Shown piece after piece: positions 42,265 through 50,395 of a stretch of 64,000 bases of DNA (positions are counted from its first letter, which is position 1; every line of letters begins with the position of its first letter). Origin of the DNA: Treponema sp. UBA4692 (GTDB lineage: Bacteria > Spirochaetota > Spirochaetia > Treponematales > Treponemataceae). The notes beneath the pieces were generated by a model. It saw only the letters and a program-made list of their open reading frames with translations, did not search any database and had not been told where the DNA came from. Both the position numbers and the translations under genes were made by a program. Location: contig DHKO01000046.1 of assembly GCA_002404895.1 (NCBI GenBank), positions 1 through 64,000 on the forward strand, in the 5' to 3' direction.

Positions 42265-42523
42265 TTTATGCTCCGTTTATTTTTTTATTTTTTGGGCGTT
42301 TGCGAAAAAAAAGGCACAAAAAATATTTTTCGCTAAAACGCTTTTTTTTTCGGCTTACGCCGTCATCTTTCAAAATTCATCAAGAAAAAAATCCGCTTTT
42401 GTTTTTTCCGCACCGGGCTATTCGCCGTTCCGCCTTTCGGCTTCATTTTTCCGCTCCGCTTCGTTCCGCTTCAAAACGCCTGCGGCGCGGCTGCTATCCC
42501 TAACGCGTTTTAACGCGTTTGCT
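42265..42523. other. Intergenic region with hairpins and C/T-rich repeat-like DNA
   Basis: This gap lies between the Cas2-like gene and prfB. GCGTTT...GCGAAAAA pairs with ATTTTTCGC...AAACGC at 42296-42340, flanked by T on the plus strand. A double palindrome AACGCGTTTTAACGCGTTT is near 42510-42528. The middle is a CCGCTTCG/TTCCGC-rich stretch with no coding character. Confidence 0.4.
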
Positions 42524-42811
42524 TTATTTATTCTTTTCAGCCGTTCCTAAAACCGCTCTCTGCCATTTCTTATGTCTTAGCTCTGTGATTGCAAAATTGC
42601 TGTTTACAGGAAACTGATAAATTCTCAGCGTGTCATAGTAATCTGTAACCGAATCGATTTCGCGCTTCAACGCGCCAAGCTGAGCCTCGTTCAAAGACAT
42701 ACATTCCCACAAGGCTCTTTGAACTTTCTTAAAACTGTATCGGGAAAGAATTGCGGCAATCTCTTTCGCGCTGTCAATTCCGCCCGGATCCAAGGCAACA
42801 GAAACAAACAT
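42524..42811 (-). CDS. orphan Cas2-like protein
   Basis: The 95-residue protein reads as a Cas2-type ferredoxin fold: strand MFVSVALD with Asp8 at the usual metal position, helix AKEIAAILSRY, then FKKVQRALWEC and DTLRIYQFP, which match the Cas2 blocks for the second and fourth strands. CRISPR Cas2 proteins pair with Cas1 in spacer capture. No cas1, effector gene or CRISPR array exists in this window, so a different role (a standalone nuclease, toxin or VapD-like protein) must be considered. There is no Shine-Dalgarno site; TATTCT ends 6 nt before the ATG. Confidence 0.72.
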   Translation of the reverse strand: MFVSVALDPGGIDSAKEIAAILSRYSFKKVQRALWECMSLNEAQLGALKREIDSVTDYYDTLRIYQFPVNSNFAITELRHKKWQRAVLGTAEKNK

Positions 42812-42817
42812 TATATA

Positions 42818-42868
42818 AGAATAAAAGAATCGATTTATATTGTCAAATGACGTTTTTTAATCCAAAAT
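42818..42868. promoter_or_regulatory. Divergent promoters with overlapping -35 boxes
   Basis: Minus strand: TTGACA (42846-42841), 17 nt, TATTCT (42823-42818), then 6 nt to the Cas2-like ATG. Plus strand: TTGTCA (42840-42845), 17 nt, CAAAAT (42863-42868), then 6 nt to GTG 42875. The two -35 hexamers share five bases, so only one polymerase can bind at a time. Confidence 0.65.
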
Positions 42869-42874
42869 AACCGT

Positions 42875-43801
42875 GTGAAAAAGTTTATTTTTTCTTTCGC
42901 CGCAGTTTTCGCGCTGCAATTTTTTTTGCAAAATCTTCAAGCCCAGACCGTTTTTCAGCAAAAGCCTGTTGTAAGCTCAATCTCAGCAAAAAAAGCAGCA
43001 GTCAACAAAATAAAGCTCACATGGTCTCTTCAAGAGAATTTCAGCGCGGCGAGCATCGCAGTTTTCAGAAGCAGCAGGCAAATCACCGAAGTCTCCGAGA
43101 TTCTTTCAATGAAGCCTGCCGCAGAAATTCCAGCAAAATCGACTTCGTACACAGACACTTTGAAATTTTTCGGCGAATACTACTACGCACTGATTGCGCG
43201 CGACAAAAATGGAAATCTTTGCGACATTGTGATTCCGTCTGTAAACGCGACAATGAGCGCGGTAAAGCTTGAAAATCCAAAAGAAGGCGTAATTGCAGAA
43301 AATACGATATCTGAGCAGCCGGAACAAAAATATCAGCCGTCGTTTCTGCGGGACTTGCCGCTTCCCTATCTAAATTTGATTTCAGACATAGGAAGAAAGC
43401 CGACAGAATTCGGCGAAAAGGCGAAAAAAAGCGCGCAGGAGCTTTCAGGAAAGTTTTTCGCGCAAAAGCCCAAAATTCGAGAGCCTTATATCTTTGAGGA
43501 GGATTTAGTCTGCGCTCCGAACGGCGACGACTATTATCTTTTTCAGTCGCTCAAAAATTATTTCATAAAAAAAGACTACAAAAATTCCGCCGCCGACTTG
43601 AAAAAATTCTTGAGCGTAAGCCGCGAGCCGTACACAGCGGCGCGGGCATCGTTTTATCTTGCGGAATCGCAGTATTATTGCAGAAATTACAAATCCGCAT
43701 TGCAGCTTTTTCTTTTTCTTGAAGATATTTTTCCGTCTCTTTCAAAGCTTTGGGCGGATTCAAGCCTTGACCAGTACGCAACTCCGCCACAAACAAACTG
43801 A
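42875..43801 (+). CDS. exported protein with fibronectin-III-like and TPR-like parts
   Basis: A signal peptide covers about 1-24 (MKKFIFSFAAVFALQFFLQNLQA). Residues about 35-125 look like an immunoglobulin/fibronectin-III-type strand set (KIKLTWSLQENFSAASIAVFRS). The C-terminal part (about 215-300) has helical pairs with a TPR-like pattern (AARASFYLAESQYYCRNYKSALQLF). No known family is assigned. The start is GTG at 42875, with CAAAAT ending 6 nt upstream and no Shine-Dalgarno site. Confidence 0.7.
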   Translation: MKKFIFSFAAVFALQFFLQNLQAQTVFQQKPVVSSISAKKAAVNKIKLTWSLQENFSAASIAVFRSSRQITEVSEILSMKPAAEIPAKSTSYTDTLKFFGEYYYALIARDKNGNLCDIVIPSVNATMSAVKLENPKEGVIAENTISEQPEQKYQPSFLRDLPLPYLNLISDIGRKPTEFGEKAKKSAQELSGKFFAQKPKIREPYIFEEDLVCAPNGDDYYLFQSLKNYFIKKDYKNSAADLKKFLSVSREPYTAARASFYLAESQYYCRNYKSALQLFLFLEDIFPSLSKLWADSSLDQYATPPQTN

Positions 43802-43828
43802 AAACCAAAGAAGATTCCCTTTAGAATT

Positions 43829-46012
43829 TTAGTTTTTGATTGCGCGGATTAAGTCGATTATAACAGGCGTTCTTACAAGTCCAAGCTCTTCTGCGCTGAG
43901 TTTTCTCTCATTTTCATCTTTCGGAAGAATCCGCTCTCCGTTCTCGCCGGCCGCCGGAGAATTTTCGGAAATCTGAATATCCGCGCCGCTTTTTCCGTCA
44001 GGAACAGAAAGAAGAAGAACTTCATCGCCGACATTAACACGGTCATAAAATCCGTTCTGCTCGAGCGTTCCCTGCGAAATCTCCTCGCCTGCTTCCGACA
44101 ATGTGATTTTTCCAAGATAATCTTTCTTGTCGAAAGTGATTCCAGTTCCCTTGTCGGCAGTGCGCACTTTTCCGGCTTTCACAACATCAAGAACAACGTC
44201 CTTTTTCATTCCCTCGACAGTCCCCAAGTCAACGAGAATTTCATTAACAGTCTTGTCGATGATTTTTCCCTTTACAGGCAAAATGTCGAGAACATCGCGC
44301 CTGAACGCACGCAAAACAGAAGCGAAGCGGTCGTTTCCAGTCCTGAAAGAACTGAATTTCGCGGTCTCGGTTCCAGTCCGTCCAGAATATATGGCCGAGT
44401 CAAGCGAAAATTCTCGGTCGGTCTCGTTAATAGAAAGCATCACAAAATAGTCCATCTTGTTTGCGCGCGCAAGACTGAAAGCCTCGCCGTATCCTGAAAC
44501 AGCCTTGTTTTCAACAGCGACAGAAGCAGACGAAATCCCTGAGAAAATATCCGCAGCCATTGCAGCCGCAATTTCCTCAGCGTCAGAATGAACAAGCTGC
44601 ACAGGAGACTTCGTGAAGTAAATTCCAATCCGCCATCTCGTCTTGTCAAGATAAAACGGGTCAACATTCCATTTTGCGCTCAAAGAATATTTCAAAATAG
44701 CCTCGTAAGCCTCGATTGTGTCGTTCACGCGCGTGTTTCTCAAACTTTTTTCATTAGAAGAAAGATTTTCCGCATTTTGATTTTGATTCGTTCCGTTTTC
44801 ATTTTCAGAAGAAGAAACTCCAGCCGAATTCTGATTTTCTTTTGCCTGCTTTATAAATTTCAGCTGATTAAGATAATTTTCGTTCAAGCCAGTACGCGTC
44901 AAAAGCTCCGCATACTCGCTCCGGGCGGCTGTGTCGTAAGGATTCAGCTTCAACGCGCGCTGATATTCGTAGCGTGCCTCCTCGCCCATAAAAGTTTTTG
45001 CGTATTCGCGGCCTTTCTTCACGTGATATTCAGCCCAGGAAGCACGTTTCGCGTCCTCCACCGGAAGATTTTTCATTGCGGTAAGCTCAAGCGCGCTTCT
45101 CATAACTTCATCTCTTGGATTCACGGCAAGACCTTCAGACCATGTTTCAAGCGCCGTAGTGATGTCATTTTTTCTGTACTGGGAAAGCCCCTTTATGTAC
45201 CAGCTTTGAGAATTGTTTCTGTCTTTTGAAATCAGATAGTCAGAAATGTCGATGACTTCATCGTAGCGTTTTTGAGCGTACAAAATAGAAGAAAGTAGCT
45301 CGTAGGACTTCACAGAATTAGCGTTAATCTGGATTGCAGAGCGAATCTGCCGTTCTGCCTCCTTTAAATTTCCAGACTTTGCCGCAAGATAAGATGCAAG
45401 ATAATGAACCTCGCCGTCTCCTGAATGAAATTTCAAGGCCTGAGAAATATATTTTTCAGCAGCTTCGTTGTTTCCAGTCTCAGCAGAAATCAGGGCAAGC
45501 GAAAGAAGAGCTTTTCTGTTGTTCAGCTGCCGTTTCAGCGCGTCCTGATACTGATTCTGCGCGCCAAGATAGCTTCCTGTGTACAAGTCAAGCTCGGCAA
45601 GCCCGAAACGCGCGTTTATGTCGTTCGGAGATTTTTTCAAAACAGAACTGAAAACTTTTCCAGCCTCGTCAAAGCGGCCAAGACTTATAAGGCAAAGTCC
45701 CCGGAGATTCTGAATGTCTGTCCTGTTTTTCGCGAACTTGTCAGCCGAGTCAAGATATGTGAGCGCGAGATTGAAGTCGCCTGCCGAATATGTAACTTCC
45801 GCAAGATGAAACCACGCCTCGCAAAATGCGGGATTCCGCTGCAAAGCGAGCTGAAAGTCCTCGGAAGCACCGTAAAAATCTTCCTTTTCCTGTTTTTTGA
45901 TTCCGCTCTCATAAAAACGAAGCGGATTTGAGCCTTGCGAAACTGAATTCTGCGCAAAAACCGCCGCTGAAAGTGAAATGAAAACAAAAAACGCGCCCAA
46001 TAACTTTTTCAT
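43829..46012 (-). CDS. exported TPR-repeat protein
   Basis: A signal peptide covers about residues 1-20 (MKKLLGAFFVFISLSAAVFA). It is followed by about nine tetratricopeptide repeats to residue ~380 (for example GRFDEAGKVFSSVLKKSPNDINARFGLAEL). An Asn/Gln/Glu-rich linker comes next, then a C-terminal globular part with beta-strand character. TPR arrays mediate protein contacts, so a periplasmic scaffold is likely. It lies 21 bp after corC on the same strand without a ribosome-binding site; GATATT lies 6 nt before its ATG. The convergent neighbour also carries TPR-like helices. Confidence 0.82.
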   Translation of the reverse strand: MKKLLGAFFVFISLSAAVFAQNSVSQGSNPLRFYESGIKKQEKEDFYGASEDFQLALQRNPAFCEAWFHLAEVTYSAGDFNLALTYLDSADKFAKNRTDIQNLRGLCLISLGRFDEAGKVFSSVLKKSPNDINARFGLAELDLYTGSYLGAQNQYQDALKRQLNNRKALLSLALISAETGNNEAAEKYISQALKFHSGDGEVHYLASYLAAKSGNLKEAERQIRSAIQINANSVKSYELLSSILYAQKRYDEVIDISDYLISKDRNNSQSWYIKGLSQYRKNDITTALETWSEGLAVNPRDEVMRSALELTAMKNLPVEDAKRASWAEYHVKKGREYAKTFMGEEARYEYQRALKLNPYDTAARSEYAELLTRTGLNENYLNQLKFIKQAKENQNSAGVSSSENENGTNQNQNAENLSSNEKSLRNTRVNDTIEAYEAILKYSLSAKWNVDPFYLDKTRWRIGIYFTKSPVQLVHSDAEEIAAAMAADIFSGISSASVAVENKAVSGYGEAFSLARANKMDYFVMLSINETDREFSLDSAIYSGRTGTETAKFSSFRTGNDRFASVLRAFRRDVLDILPVKGKIIDKTVNEILVDLGTVEGMKKDVVLDVVKAGKVRTADKGTGITFDKKDYLGKITLSEAGEEISQGTLEQNGFYDRVNVGDEVLLLSVPDGKSGADIQISENSPAAGENGERILPKDENERKLSAEELGLVRTPVIIDLIRAIKN

Positions 46013-46033
46013 ATATCTAATATCGGCAAATTT

Positions 46034-46876
46034 TTATTTATCTTTTTCTTTTGAAGATGAATCGGAAGAAGAATCAGTCTTTTTGATGACTTTTATCAGA
46101 TTCACGCGGTGGCCTTCCATGTCCTGAACAATAAATTCAAAATTCTCATATTCGATTTTCTCATATTTGACAGGAATTCTTCCGAACAAGTCGAGGACAA
46201 AGCCTCCAAGCGTGTCAAAATCATCTGTCGGAAATGAAGTCTGAAGAGTCTCGTTCAAGTCGTCAAGGTCAACGCGAGCGTCGCAAAGCCAGCAGTTTGT
46301 TCCAAGAGACACGATGTCCTCTCTCTCGTTGTCAAATTCGTCCTGAATGTCGCCTACAATTTCCTCGATTATGTCTTCCATGCAGACAATTCCCGAAACT
46401 CCGCCGTACTCGTCGATTGCAACCGCAATATGCTGATGACGACGCTTGAATTCGCGCAAAAGTCCGTCGATTTTCTTTGTTTCAGGAACAAAATATGCTT
46501 TTCTTATGATTTTCTGCAAGTCGATTGCTTCTTTGTTTGAAAAGGCTTTCAAAATATCTTTCACGTAAAGGATTCCGACAACATTGTCGATTGACTCGCT
46601 GTAAACCGGAAATCTCGCGTGCCCGCTTTCCGCAATTTTTGAAAGAAGCTCGTCTTCCGGCGTGTCGATTGAAATAAAATCAACATCGATTCTTGGAATC
46701 ATGACTTCCTTAACAGAAGTCTCGGACAAATCCTCAATGCCCTTAATCATGTCGTTTTTTTCTTCAATAAAACTTTCTTCCGCCGCCGCGTCTAAATCAG
46801 AATTTTTTTCTGATTTTGCGGCGTTACTGGAGTGATAGTCCTCGTCTTTTTTCTTTGCGAATTTGAATAATCCCAT
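46034..46876 (-). CDS. corC: CorC/HlyC-family CBS-domain protein
   Basis: This is a cytosolic protein with a CBS pair (about 55-185: VKEVMIPRIDVDFI, HARFPVYSESIDNVVGI, VAIDEYGGVSGIVCMEDIIEEIVGDI) and a C-terminal CorC_HlyC domain (about 200-275). There is no DUF21 membrane part. The family is linked to Mg2+/Co2+ handling, and CBS pairs usually bind adenosyl nucleotides. It belongs to the phoH-pgpH-ybeY-corC order found in many bacteria. AAGGAAA precedes the ATG; a 180-bp gap separates it from ybeY. Confidence 0.9.
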   Translation of the reverse strand: MGLFKFAKKKDEDYHSSNAAKSEKNSDLDAAAEESFIEEKNDMIKGIEDLSETSVKEVMIPRIDVDFISIDTPEDELLSKIAESGHARFPVYSESIDNVVGILYVKDILKAFSNKEAIDLQKIIRKAYFVPETKKIDGLLREFKRRHQHIAVAIDEYGGVSGIVCMEDIIEEIVGDIQDEFDNEREDIVSLGTNCWLCDARVDLDDLNETLQTSFPTDDFDTLGGFVLDLFGRIPVKYEKIEYENFEFIVQDMEGHRVNLIKVIKKTDSSSDSSSKEKDK

Positions 46877-47056
46877 TTCTGTTTCCTTTTTTTTATATTT
46901 CAGCCCGATTTTTAATTTTTCAGGCCGTTTTTTGTTTTTAAGATTCTTTTTTCAGAATCATTTTTTTCCAATTATCAATTTTTCGGTCAAATTTTTCCGA
47001 TTTTTCAGAAATCATTTTAAGACAAGATTCCGCGTCATTTTCCAGCCGATTCCGCC

Positions 47057-47539
47057 TTACATCAGATTCACCGACGAGAATTTTTTCAGCGCGTTCTCCT
47101 GAATGCAAAGCATTTCGTCTTTCGGTTCAACTCCGCTTTCAATATGCTCCTCGCCGTGGTCATAGCCGTTAAGATGAAGGCAGCCGTGAATCAAAAGCCT
47201 TTTAAGCTCCTCGTTCTCGCTCACCTTGAAATATTCGGCGTTTTTCACAAGCGTCTCAAAGCTGATTGCAATGTCACCCGCCTCAAGCCATTTTCCTTCC
47301 TCGTCCTCATACTCTGAACCGTTCTCAAACGAAAGAATGTCGGTCGGGCTGTCGATATTGCGGTAAGCCTTGTTAAGATTTTGAATCTCAGCGTCGCCGC
47401 AAAATAGAATCGAAATCTCCTCGCCGTCAAATTTCAGCTCATCAAGAACTTTCTCAACGTAATTTTTGATTTTTTCTTCATCAAACCATTCAGGAACCGC
47501 AATATCTTCCTGAACAGAAATCAAAATTCTGTTTGCCAT
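47057..47539 (-). CDS. ybeY: rRNA maturation endoribonuclease YbeY
   Basis: YbeY is a zinc RNase needed for 16S rRNA 3' processing and ribosome quality control. The zinc motif HGCLHLNGYDHGEEH has the three histidines in H-x3-H-x5-H. The family block SPTDILSFENG is upstream of it, and GDIAISFE matches. The 160-residue length is normal. The ATG directly follows the pgpH stop (TAAATG), with AAGGTGAG as ribosome-binding site. Confidence 0.95.
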   Translation of the reverse strand: MANRILISVQEDIAVPEWFDEEKIKNYVEKVLDELKFDGEEISILFCGDAEIQNLNKAYRNIDSPTDILSFENGSEYEDEEGKWLEAGDIAISFETLVKNAEYFKVSENEELKRLLIHGCLHLNGYDHGEEHIESGVEPKDEMLCIQENALKKFSSVNLM

Positions 47540-49258
47540 TTACTCACCTTTTTTTGTTTTTTCAGAGGACTCTGTTTTTTCGCTCTCGGATTCAGCCTCT
47601 GGTTTTTCAGGAATGACCGAGTTAGAATCGTCTTCCTTTTGATTTTGATACTTGATTCTTCCGTGATAATAAGCCGCCAAAATCTGAACGAAAGTGTCCT
47701 TGATTTTTGTAAGCTCGCCGAAAGTAAGAGCTGAATTGTCAAGCTGGTTTGACTCGATTTTTGCGTTTATAAGCTCGCCGATGAATTTCTCAAGACGCTG
47801 CGGTGTCGGCTTGTCAAGAGACTTGCACGCAGCCTCGCAAACGTCCGCGAGCATAACAACGCCGCTTTCCTTTGTTGTCGGCGGATTTCCAGGATAAGAA
47901 TAATCCTCGGGGCTCACATTCGGGTCTTTTTCTTTCGCCTTGTTGAAAAAGTACGTAACAAGGCTGTTTCCGTGATGCTCGGCGATTATGTCAAGAACCG
48001 GCTTTGGAAGATGGAGCTGCCGCGCCTTTTCAAGCCCGATTTTTATGTGGCTTTTTATGATTGAGACTGAAAGCGACGGATTCAAGTCTGTGTGCTTGTT
48101 CACCGTGTCAATGTTGTTTTCAGTGAAATACTCAGGATGCTCCATTTTTCCGATGTCGTGGTAGTAAGCTCCAACGCGGGCTAAAAGCGCGTTCGCGCCG
48201 ATTGCCTTGCACGCATTCTCCGCGAGCTGCGCCACCATCATCGAGTGCTGGTAAGTTCCGCTTGCCGTAAGAAGAAGCTTGCGCAGAACAGGCGTGTTCT
48301 GGTCGCTCAAGTCCATCAGGCGGAAAACCGAAGCCGTGTTCATAAGCGTCTCGAGCGGAGTCAAAAAACCGAGAACAAGGATTCCTGAAAGGAAGCCGTT
48401 GAAAGCGACCGCCGGAATCACAAAAATGCTGTCGCCGAAATTTCCGTTGAACACAACTTTCAAAAAGATAATGAAGACAATATTCAGGACAGCCTGCATT
48501 ATCGAGGCGAAAACCATATCGATTCTGCGCTCGATTCTAAGCACAATGCGCGACGCGGAAACTGCGGCCGCAAGCGTGAAAATCGCAGGCACAAGCTGAA
48601 AATTCTCGGCGCACAAAACTCCAAGAGAAAGAAGCATCGAGAAAAAAAGCGCGGAAGTCTGACCGAACAGGATTGCGACCAAAAACGCGCTGAAAGAAGC
48701 CGGAATCAGAGCGGAAAGCGCGAACGGAGTCTGAAACAGAGCCGATTTTCCGCCGAACGCCGACACAAAAAACACAAGCACAAAAAGCACGCACTCAAGA
48801 ATCACTTCCTTGAATTCGACATTTCTTTTGAGCAGAACAGGATTAAAAAGGATAATCCAGAACGCCGCAACCAGCAAAAGGAAAAGCACGCTGTTGCAGA
48901 AAGCCCTGTAGTCAACGTAGACAGGCGACTCCGCAATTTTTTTAAGCTTGTAGAATTCTTCCTCGGTGATTGGAAAGCCTTTTCTGATTACTTTTTCGCC
49001 TTTTTCAACTTCAATTGGATAAGAATCGTCAGCAGGAAGCGACTTTGTCGCGTAGATTGTCTTGTCGGCAATCTGCCCGATTTCGTACTCGTCAACCGCA
49101 AAAGAAGCGATTGTCTCGGTTGTGTTCGCGTCAAAATAAACAATCGCCGAAGAAGCGAAAAATGTCATGAACGCGAGCGCAATAACGCCCCAGTTCTTCA
49201 CGACAAATTTTCCGATTGACTTGAACAAGCTCTCCGAATTTTCACTTTTGTCTTTCAT
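47540..49258 (-). CDS. pgpH: 7TM-HD phosphodiesterase, PgpH-type
   Basis: Relatives hydrolyse the second messenger c-di-AMP. One N-terminal TM anchor (WGVIALAFMTFFASSAIVYF) is followed by an extracytoplasmic part (about 50-115) that is shorter than in Listeria PgpH. About seven TM segments span 120-320. The HD domain shows MMVAQLAENA, YYHDIGKMEHP and IAEHHG. The tail is acidic. AAAGGA precedes the ATG. The position between phoH and ybeY matches the classic order. No diadenylate cyclase is in the window. Confidence 0.92.
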   Translation of the reverse strand: MKDKSENSESLFKSIGKFVVKNWGVIALAFMTFFASSAIVYFDANTTETIASFAVDEYEIGQIADKTIYATKSLPADDSYPIEVEKGEKVIRKGFPITEEEFYKLKKIAESPVYVDYRAFCNSVLFLLLVAAFWIILFNPVLLKRNVEFKEVILECVLFVLVFFVSAFGGKSALFQTPFALSALIPASFSAFLVAILFGQTSALFFSMLLSLGVLCAENFQLVPAIFTLAAAVSASRIVLRIERRIDMVFASIMQAVLNIVFIIFLKVVFNGNFGDSIFVIPAVAFNGFLSGILVLGFLTPLETLMNTASVFRLMDLSDQNTPVLRKLLLTASGTYQHSMMVAQLAENACKAIGANALLARVGAYYHDIGKMEHPEYFTENNIDTVNKHTDLNPSLSVSIIKSHIKIGLEKARQLHLPKPVLDIIAEHHGNSLVTYFFNKAKEKDPNVSPEDYSYPGNPPTTKESGVVMLADVCEAACKSLDKPTPQRLEKFIGELINAKIESNQLDNSALTFGELTKIKDTFVQILAAYYHGRIKYQNQKEDDSNSVIPEKPEAESESEKTESSEKTKKGE

Positions 49259-49295
49259 TTTTAATCCTTTTTATAATTTTGGAAGAAAAAAAGTT

Positions 49296-49337
49296 TGAAA
49301 GAAAAAAGGAAACCTTTTTGAAAAGGTGGCCTTTTGT
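49296..49337 (-). terminator. Hairpin between phoH and pgpH
   Basis: On the minus strand AAAAGG-cc-ACC pairs with GGT-tt-CCTTTT with a small internal loop, followed by T. It may attenuate rather than stop transcription into pgpH. Confidence 0.45.
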
Positions 49338-49342
49338 CTTTT

Positions 49343-50302
49343 CTATATTTTCTCCCGTTCGTATGCAGCCACGATTTTTCTGACTAGAGGCGAGCGCACA
49401 ACGTCGTCTCCAGAAAGATGGACAATGCTGATTCCGTCAATATCCTTGAGAATTCTCAGCGCGCTTGAAAGCCCTGACGGTGTTTTCTTAGGCAAGTCAA
49501 CCTGGCTCGTGTCTCCAGTGACAAAAACCTTTGAATTCTCGCCCATTCTCGTCAAAAACATTTTCATCTGCTCGAAAGTCGTGTTTTGAGCCTCGTCAAG
49601 AATCACCGCGCAGTTGTTCAGCGTGCGCCCTCGCATATACGCAAGCGGAGCTGTCTCGATAATAGCATTTTCAGTGAGCTTATGCACTATTTCGCGGGGA
49701 AGGCAGGCGTTTATCGAGTCGTAAAGAGGCCGGAGATACGGATTTATCTTGTCGTCCAAGTCTCCCGGAAGAAAACCGAGATTCTCGCCAGCTTCGACAA
49801 CCGGCCGAGTCAAGATAACAGAGCCGACTTTTTTTGAAAGCACAAGGCGAAGCGATTCCGCAACAGCAAGAAAAGTTTTTCCGCTTCCGGCAGGTCCTTC
49901 CGCAAAGACAAGGTCGCTTTTTCTGAAAGCCTTGATAAGCTCCGCCTGATTTTTTGTCTTGGGATAGATTTTTCTTGAAGAGCCGGGAATTGCGACCGCA
50001 TATTTTCCAGCGTTGAAGTCCGGGCTAAAATCGTCCAAGCAGAAGCCGGTGTTCAAGACGGAATTTATCATATCGGAAGAGCTTTCGCCAGAATCTGAAA
50101 TCTCGTCGGTTATCCTGTCTATTATGAATTTGAATTTCTGCCAGAGAGTCTCGTCCGCGCTGTCGATTGAAATCTCGTTTCCGCGCGTAAAGACCGGCAC
50201 TCCCAAATAATTCTCGATGAGTTTTAAGTTGCTGTCATTTGTTCCGCAGACCTTTGAAAGTATGTCGCCGTCCTCAAGAACAATCGTATACTGAGTATTC
50301 AC
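49343..50302 (-). CDS. phoH: PhoH-like ATPase
   Basis: This is a cytosolic P-loop ATPase related to the helicase core. Walker A is GPAGSGKTFLA, Walker B VILDEAQN, and GDTSQVDLP is the family motif. An N-terminal KH-like part covers about 1-100. The start is GTG at 50302, giving 319 residues: TACAAT ends 7 nt before it and no Shine-Dalgarno site exists. The open frame extends to a TTG at 50338, but that codon is inside the -35 box. First gene of the phoH-pgpH-ybeY-corC cluster; RNA processing with YbeY is the usual inference. Confidence 0.9.
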   Translation of the reverse strand: MNTQYTIVLEDGDILSKVCGTNDSNLKLIENYLGVPVFTRGNEISIDSADETLWQKFKFIIDRITDEISDSGESSSDMINSVLNTGFCLDDFSPDFNAGKYAVAIPGSSRKIYPKTKNQAELIKAFRKSDLVFAEGPAGSGKTFLAVAESLRLVLSKKVGSVILTRPVVEAGENLGFLPGDLDDKINPYLRPLYDSINACLPREIVHKLTENAIIETAPLAYMRGRTLNNCAVILDEAQNTTFEQMKMFLTRMGENSKVFVTGDTSQVDLPKKTPSGLSSALRILKDIDGISIVHLSGDDVVRSPLVRKIVAAYEREKI

Positions 50303-50309
50303 TATTTTT

Positions 50310-50338
50310 ATTGTAATAGAAGATTTAAGAACGTGCAA
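50310..50338 (-). promoter_or_regulatory. phoH promoter
   Basis: Minus strand: TTGCAC (50338-50333), 17-nt spacer, TACAAT (50315-50310). Predicted transcription start is at or within 1-2 nt of the GTG start codon. Confidence 0.7.
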
Positions 50339-50395
50339 CTTTTTGATATTTTTGACGGTTCTGATAAAAGCTCAAGAAACGCCCGACTCCGCGCT

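Noticed and set aside
42265..42523. CRISPR leader or array next to the Cas2-like gene
   Set aside because: No regularly spaced repeat of 20-40 nt with unique spacers is present; only local palindromes.
50303..50338. TTG start of phoH at 50338
   Set aside because: That TTG is the first triplet of the -35 hexamer; the GTG at 50302 fits the promoter spacing.
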